24,884 bases of DNA from Phallusia fumigata (taxonomy: Eukaryota > Chordata > Ascidiacea > Phlebobranchia > Ascidiidae). Shown one piece after another: positions 1 to 6,200 of this stretch. Each line of letters starts with the position of its first letter. Positions within the stretch are counted from its first letter, which is position 1. Location of the stretch: the NCBI GenBank assembly GCA_008931825.1, contig QXVZ01018003.1:1-24884 (forward strand), in the 5' to 3' direction. A program made the translations under genes and the position numbers. The notes beneath the pieces are model-generated. The model saw nothing but the letters and a program-made list of their open reading frames with translations. It did not search any database and was not told the DNA's origin.

Positions 1-255
1 ATTTTGTTGTCTTGCGGTGTTTGGTTCGCGAGATATTTGGGTTGAAAGTTGGCACTTTTTTGTTTGCTGGGTCGGTTTTGACGCTGTTTGTTCAAAGAAC
101 TCAGGTGACTTGAAAAGAATTTAAACATGCTGATGTTGTCAAAAGCCTTTTAGCCACTTTGTTGTGTTTGAGCTTGACTTAAAGGTTTTTGACAGTTTGT
201 TTTCTCCCTGAGAATTTCTTTGTCTGATGTGCTGTTTTATTACTTGGTTTTGTTT

Positions 256-302
256 AATAAAGTTAATCAGACTGATATGTTTTTTTTTGAATTAAAAATA
301 AA
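256..302 (+). terminator. Possible poly(A) signals of an upstream gene
   Basis: Two AATAAA hexamers lie 41 nt apart (256-261 and 297-302), the second after a T run. They would suit the 3' end of a + strand transcript entering from the left. No coding sequence of such a gene is visible, and in AT-rich DNA the hexamer also occurs by chance. Confidence 0.2.
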
Positions 303-303
303 T

Positions 304-341
304 ACACTAAGCCTATTATCTTTACACTTAGCCTATTATCC
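304..341. repeat. Two-copy 20-bp tandem repeat
   Basis: A near-perfect direct repeat of about 20 bp: ACACTAAGCCTATTATC at 304-320 is followed by ACACTTAGCCTATTATC at 324-340, with one mismatch. It lies just after the AATAAA hexamers. No function is apparent. Confidence 0.75.
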
Positions 342-1170
342 AGGTTATTACAATAGGTCAGCTTGTTGGATAAACATGATTACTTGTCAAATTGACAATG
401 CAGCTTTTTATCTGTTGTGGGAGACTTTCTTGTTATATGTGAAATGGTTTCTGTGATGCTACTCAATGTTCTTTACCTTTAAATAATGACACCACGCTAA
501 GTTATAGCAATGAAAGCCTTGTCTTCAAGAGTGAAATGGTTTCCTTCTTACTATGTGGTTTCACGCCGATGGTAACGATGAGGCAATCTGTAGAATGAAA
601 ATGGAAGATAAGTTGTTGTTTTAGACGTTTTTCTTGATTTGGATACATGCGTTTATGATGTAGCAACTGCCAAGACACAATACAAAATAGTTTGGTTTTC
701 ACCTTTTATTGATTCTTTTGCACATTTTGACTTAACATTTTTAGATGAATTTCTAATTGTCTAAATTAAGCTAATTTCTTGGGTTCTACAAAAGCTGTAA
801 ATGTTACTACTTTTAAGCACGGTTTTTACTTACTCATGCATTTGTGTGGCAAAAAAATCTTTCTGTGTTCGGAGGACGGTTTGCGTTTAACGATTTTTTA
901 TACTCTTTTGCTGTATGGTCTATTGCCGACCAGCAGTGAGTGATGTTTTGTCTTCCTTGTGCACTGCGAGCCAGCAAGCAAAACAGTGGAAACATACCAA
1001 AGTTGTGTTTGCCACACACAGAGCGGTGCCAGTAAACAACACAAAACAAACGATTTACACTTTCCACTTGTTTTGCAGAAAATAGGAAGTATGTTTCATA
1101 GCATGTAAATGGCCGGTAACGGGTCTGACATGCCCAAATCGGGTGATGCATTAGTTGCTACATTTCAAAA

Positions 1171-3216
1171 ATGTCAAACCCTAATGCTACTCATCCCAAA
1201 GGTACATGTCAGGAGTTAAGTACAACACAGGAATGCAAAAATACTGTACTCGAACCCAACTCATCTCAGGACTTTGGAAAAGTTGTACAACACAGAGAGC
1301 CAACCTCAAGTATCGAAGGCATAAGAACAGACATAACTCATGCGTCGTTTTACGCCCCAGTCAATTTCTATGCAGCCGGCCAAAAAATTGTGCTTGGTGA
1401 CAATGAGAAAACTGAACAAGCTTACTGTTCAACACAACCATCTGCTTTGAAAGAGTTTACAGGCCCTCTTCCTGAAAACGCAAAAAAGTTACAGTCGCAG
1501 TTAATAAAAAGAGTCGAAGCCATCGCCAGTGAAGAATCGTCTCTGGCGGAGTTTTCTAACAGACCTATAACACCTGTCAGCCTTTCCATAGTGAGTAAAC
1601 CACAGCAAATTGACGACGAGTTTAAAGTAGGACATTATCAATATAAAGAGGAACTTGCGAAGGATTACAAAATACCAGAAAATGAAATCACCTGCGAAGA
1701 AATGTTCACTTGTGCAAAAGAAACTGCGCAGAAAGAGGCAGAGATAAAGTTTGATACAAATAAAATTCAAGCAAAACAAAACTACATCGATAAACATGGG
1801 AATGTAATTGGTGTTGTTGGACAATGTGGAATCGGTAAAACCACCTCAGCCAAAAAGTGGGCTCTACAAGCTTTACGTGGACAACTGTGTGGCAATGTAT
1901 CTTTTGTTTTTTACATTACAATCAAATTCCTCAACTTCACTAATAAGATGACACCGCTTGAGTTTCTTGTTTCCACCATGTTGTTACCAGGGTTAAATTT
2001 GACTTCTAATGAAGCAGACATGTTATTTAGCATTTTACAAAACAACAGAAATGTTTTGATAATTTTTGATGGTATGGATGAAGCAGACTTCAAATCCTTT
2101 TCAACAGAAGTTCCCCTTCCCTCGTTGCATTCAACATCTACAGCAGAATGTTACCTGAAGCATTTAGCCGGAGGAAACTTGCTTCCATGCGCTCGAAAGA
2201 TATTCACATCACGACCAGCTCAATTATACACTCTCCACCATTCTTACCGACCGACATTTATAATTGAGATACTTGGTTTAACCCCTAAATCACAGGACGA
2301 ACTCGGACGTCAGATTTGTGGAAGCAAGTATGACCTTTTACAGCAGAAACTTGTGCAGAATAGAAATTTATTTGCATATTGCTACGTTCCAGTCAATTTT
2401 GTATTGACACTCAACTATCTGATGAATTACGACGAAGATATTCAGTCTGTTTCGCTTACACGAGTTCTTGCTTACACCTGTTGTCAATATATAATGACTG
2501 ACCACCTGAAGGGTCGAAAATGTGAGTTGGACAAACTGTCTAAAATGGCTTGGGATGGATTTCAAAACAACAAGACAGTTTTCAATGCTGAAGACTACAA
2601 CCCAGCAGGTAATACATCCTCAACAGCCGATGCATTTCTTAACACATCTGTAACAAAGCAAGCAAATTTCAAGCTGACAATAATGGATGGACACAAACTT
2701 CGATATTTTTCTCATCTCACCTGGCAGGAGTTTTTTGCAGCCTTTTACCTGATGATGATTATGCCGCTTGCAGAATTTATACGCGTACATAAACAACTTG
2801 TTACCGACAGATGGGAATTTGTTTCTACATTCACATTCGGAATTTGCAATTCTTCGGTTTTTAGTTTACTTAAGTTTCTTGTTCCCACCATTTCAAGCAA
2901 AAATTGGTCACCAAAGAAATCCTTGCTTTCCAAATTTGTTCAGTCGATGTCGAACCAAAACACAGAGCAAATCAAACGTATTTGCAGCTGGGTTTTTGAA
3001 ACAAATGATGCGGAAATTGCATCAGCTGTGGCCACCCAACTTCCTGATTTGCTCAACCTCAATTATTCATCTTTACACCCAGTGGACCTTGAAAAGCTTT
3101 CCTTTGTTCTCCAGAAAAGAAACAAACCGGTACAGCAGTTTTTTTATGCTTCTATTTTAAAATTAATAGAGCATTGTTGGAAATTATGTTTTACTTTCTA
3201 CCTAAATACATACTGA
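1171..3216 (+). CDS. NACHT-domain exon (NLR/STAND NTPase)
   Basis: Long open exon from the first Met after an in-frame TGA at 1144. Walker A is GQCGIGKTT (residues 217-225, Lys223). Walker B is LIIFDGMDE (296-304), with the extra acidic residues typical of NACHT. Sensor 1 is FTSRP (345-349, Arg348). The NLR helical motif LRYFSHLTWQEFFAAFYL lies at about 510-527. The first 150 residues match no CARD, Pyrin or death domain I can recognise; residues 65-79 contain a weak RHIM-like element. Read through, the frame ends at TGA 3214-3216, but the LRR-like run ending HCWK (3172-3183) would continue naturally into LKKLHLSY of the exon at 3348, so the end at 3216 is probably intronic. An alternative donor, CCG|GTACAG, lies at 3130. 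By family it is a cytosolic ATP-driven oligomerising sensor. The NACHT call is secure; the exon end is not. Confidence 0.92.
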   Translation: MSNPNATHPKGTCQELSTTQECKNTVLEPNSSQDFGKVVQHREPTSSIEGIRTDITHASFYAPVNFYAAGQKIVLGDNEKTEQAYCSTQPSALKEFTGPLPENAKKLQSQLIKRVEAIASEESSLAEFSNRPITPVSLSIVSKPQQIDDEFKVGHYQYKEELAKDYKIPENEITCEEMFTCAKETAQKEAEIKFDTNKIQAKQNYIDKHGNVIGVVGQCGIGKTTSAKKWALQALRGQLCGNVSFVFYITIKFLNFTNKMTPLEFLVSTMLLPGLNLTSNEADMLFSILQNNRNVLIIFDGMDEADFKSFSTEVPLPSLHSTSTAECYLKHLAGGNLLPCARKIFTSRPAQLYTLHHSYRPTFIIEILGLTPKSQDELGRQICGSKYDLLQQKLVQNRNLFAYCYVPVNFVLTLNYLMNYDEDIQSVSLTRVLAYTCCQYIMTDHLKGRKCELDKLSKMAWDGFQNNKTVFNAEDYNPAGNTSSTADAFLNTSVTKQANFKLTIMDGHKLRYFSHLTWQEFFAAFYLMMIMPLAEFIRVHKQLVTDRWEFVSTFTFGICNSSVFSLLKFLVPTISSKNWSPKKSLLSKFVQSMSNQNTEQIKRICSWVFETNDAEIASAVATQLPDLLNLNYSSLHPVDLEKLSFVLQKRNKPVQQFFYASILKLIEHCWKLCFTFYLNTY

Positions 3217-6200
3217 AAGACATTTTTGTTTAATCATGTTTTATGAAAAAAATAGTTTCCATTATTGCTAGCATCACTACCAAGTCTTTGTTTCCAATTA
3301 ACCTTCAATTGGCGCCTAAAATATTGTTATGTTTCTAAATTTCATAGCTGAAGAAACTCCACCTTTCCTACAAGTCCGCTGATTCTGGCCTCAATTCATT
3401 TGTCCGTTGTGCTGGTAATGCTGAGGAACTGGTGATGGATGAGTTTGGAAAAAGAGATTTGATCTCTTTGAAGACACATGTCCTGTCAAAACCTGCAAGA
3501 GCCGAGGTACCCACTGCAAATTAATGCTTTTTGCACATGTAACCTATTTTAATTGCGACGAAGTGTATGTGAAATATGACCATAAAGGTTTTTTGACGCA
3601 ATATTGGTGGTATTTAGGGGTCACCTGGACAATACGACAGCCCCCGGAATCTTGAAAAAAACGAAACTGTAGTTACACCTACAGATCAAGACAAAATTGG
3701 TATGTCAAAAAAAGTTATATACCCTAAACTTGTTTTGTTGATATGCTATTGTGTGTAAGTAAAACATTGCAATGCCATACAAATAAGGTTATAAAACTTT
3801 ATCTTGTCACAAAATGTGCAGTAAACCCAAACAGCATGAACATTTTTCACAAACCTGCAAACATAACGCAGTAAATATAAAAAAGGCAACTGCGTTTTTC
3901 AGGTGGTTTAAGCCTAATTTAATTTGTGCTGTACATGTGCCTAAAAAAATTACCAGAAATTGGCATCCTTTAGTTTGTGTATGATTGCATTTGCTGTTTT
4001 GCATAATATACATCTTTTTGTTGATGTTTTTAAGGATCCTGTGCGTTCAACAGTCTTGCCGACAATCAATTGCCAGAACAGCCCTTTGTCCCGGTAAGCA
4101 ACAGTGAAACTTATTCGAAAACAGCATTTTTATTCGTAATACTAAACTGCTTAATCTTAACAAATGTTGTTAGTGTAAATACCTTTACTCCCACCTAACC
4201 GGACAATATTTCTTTCATGTATGCTAGTCCTACATGAAAATATTATGGCTTTGTTTCAACAAAACAATGTATTTCAGAGCGAACCATCGGCTGAACTTGG
4301 GCCACAATGCCATCCTAAACCAACTGTTAAGTTTGTAGAAGACGGTGACCCTGGAATTGAAGAAGATCTTGACAGCCAGGCATCCACTGGGCCCAAGGTA
4401 CAAAGTTCTAAACAAAGTTAAAAACTACAGATGTCAAAAAATTTAGTTTATTTTTTTATTGTAACATACTTTAAAACAAAAAAAATATGTGTCTTAAATA
4501 AAATGTAATCCTCCATCACTTTTTAAAAGTGATTAATGTGTGAAATATGTAAAATCTATGTTTTGTTAAAGGTGTGTGTAAACCCCGAATGTTGTGACTA
4601 GCCGAGGTACCCACCACAAACTAATGGTTTTTTCCATCTAACCCATTTATAATTTGACGAAATGCATGCCAAACCTGCCAATATTTACACTTTCCTGTGA
4701 TGTAAATATTTGAAAGCAATGTTGATGGTATTTAGGGATCACCTGGACAACATGACAAGGAAAACCCAAGGATAAGGAAACTTGAAAAACCTGAAACTGA
4801 AGTTACACCTCAACACAAAATTGGTAAAAATGTCAACATATGCAAAATTTGTTGGTAGTAGTGATATGTCTAAGTAAGGCATACCAATGCCATTCAAATG
4901 TGGTTATAAAACTCTATCTCGTAACAAAAATGTGCAATAAACCCAATCAACACCAGCAATCTCACAAACTCACAAACGACAACACTGTAATAGGTATCTA
5001 AAAAATACTTGAAACTCAAACATCTTTTTTAGCCTTTATTTTTAGACGTTTTATCTTATTTACACATTTTTTCTAAAAAAATTATGTTGGTGATTTTATT
5101 TTAAGCACTATCTGCTTCTGAAAGTTTTGATCAATTGCCAGAACAGTCCTCATCCCAGGTAGGCAGTAGTCAAACTTATGCAAATAACTTTTATTAAATG
5201 ACAATACCAAAGTGCTCCTCCAGATAGAAGTAATAGTAGAAACACCTTTACTCTCACTAATACTTGACAAGGTTTTTTTCATGTAATCCAGTCCTACATA
5301 AAAATGTCAACAGTCAACAGCTACTGTGTTGTTCCAACAGCTTTTTGATGTGAAATGCAAATTGTGCTTGTATGAAATGTTAATTGTGAAAGAAATCATG
5401 AGTATTCGTCCACTTACCTTATTGGTTTCAGTTTGTTTGTTTGATTTTTTTATACTCTGCAGGTTTGTCCATGCGTTTATGCACTTGAGTGCTTTTACAG
5501 TTTGTAGTTATGGTGCGTGCACCACAAATAAAAAGTTTTTGTGTTGATGTTACATAAGTGCAAATGGAGTAGTTTGTTGTCAGCCATGTGGAAACAAACC
5601 CTACTGGGTGGCTTGTTGTTTACTCTAGTGGGTGGACCCTCAAGAATCATTTGAAATGGAAAACATTTAATAGATTTTAGACCGATCTATTGTGGTATAG
5701 CGATTGCTTTATTTCACCTCAAAGCTCCAACCCTCTTACACCCCTTTAACAGTAAATTATGTCCAAACTAGACTAAATTAGTAATATTTGTAGAACCTGC
5801 TAACAGGCCTAAAGGATGTAGGTTAGGCCATAGCGCTGTGTAATTCTGCTTTGTTTGGTTAATGTTATAATTACCCTCAAATAAACAAAATAATTAAAAG
5901 TTTCGGTAATTTTCTGCTAATGTTCGGTATGATACATTACAACTTTTGTCATGTATCTAGAAAATGCATAAACAACTTTGCATGTGTGGTGACCCACATT
6001 TTTGGCTTAAGACCTAATGCAAAATTATGTAGTTAATACATGGTCTTTTTGCGTTAGTTTATACCATATCAAAATAGAAATATACATTCCATTTTAATTT
6101 GTTATAGTGTATGAGGAATAACACCCTTTTAGTTACTACTTTTAACCGGCATCGTGTAATATTTTAGGTCAATTTTTCATTCTTAACTGAGTTTGATGCA

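Larger units (their letters stand above)
1..1170. other. Upstream flank without a recognised gene
   Basis: I see no convincing coding exon here. Two AATAAA hexamers on the + strand at 256-261 and 297-302 could be poly(A) signals of a + strand gene ending near the left edge. Close to the NACHT start codon, 1060-1078 is pyrimidine-rich and ends in TTTTGCAG, which could be a 3' splice site for an upstream 5'UTR exon or a spliced leader. A tiny upstream ORF (ATG at 1089) follows it. Confidence 0.4.
3501..4600. repeat. Tandem duplication unit 1 (about 1.1 kb)
   Basis: This segment begins GCCGAGGTACCCAC at 3501, and the next copy begins with the same bases at 4601, exactly 1,100 bp on. Alignable landmarks across exons and introns include GGTATTTAGG before exons 3 and 6, GGTTATAAAACT inside the long introns, CAATTGCCAGAACAG in exons 4 and 7, and AGTCCTACAT in the following intron. 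The offset shrinks from 1,100 to about 1,064 bp through small indels. It looks like a simple tandem duplication that added a linker module. Confidence 0.85.

Noticed and set aside
834..1151. 105-codon open frame on the - strand just upstream of the NACHT gene
   Set aside because: No domain, no splice partners and an amino-acid make-up typical of chance; it probably overlaps the promoter and 5'UTR.
5326..5547. Open + strand stretch after an acceptor-like CCAACAG, at the place of a second copy of exon 5
   Set aside because: Its residues do not resemble exon 5, it has no usable in-phase donor, and skipping it joins exon 7 to the kinase exon in frame.
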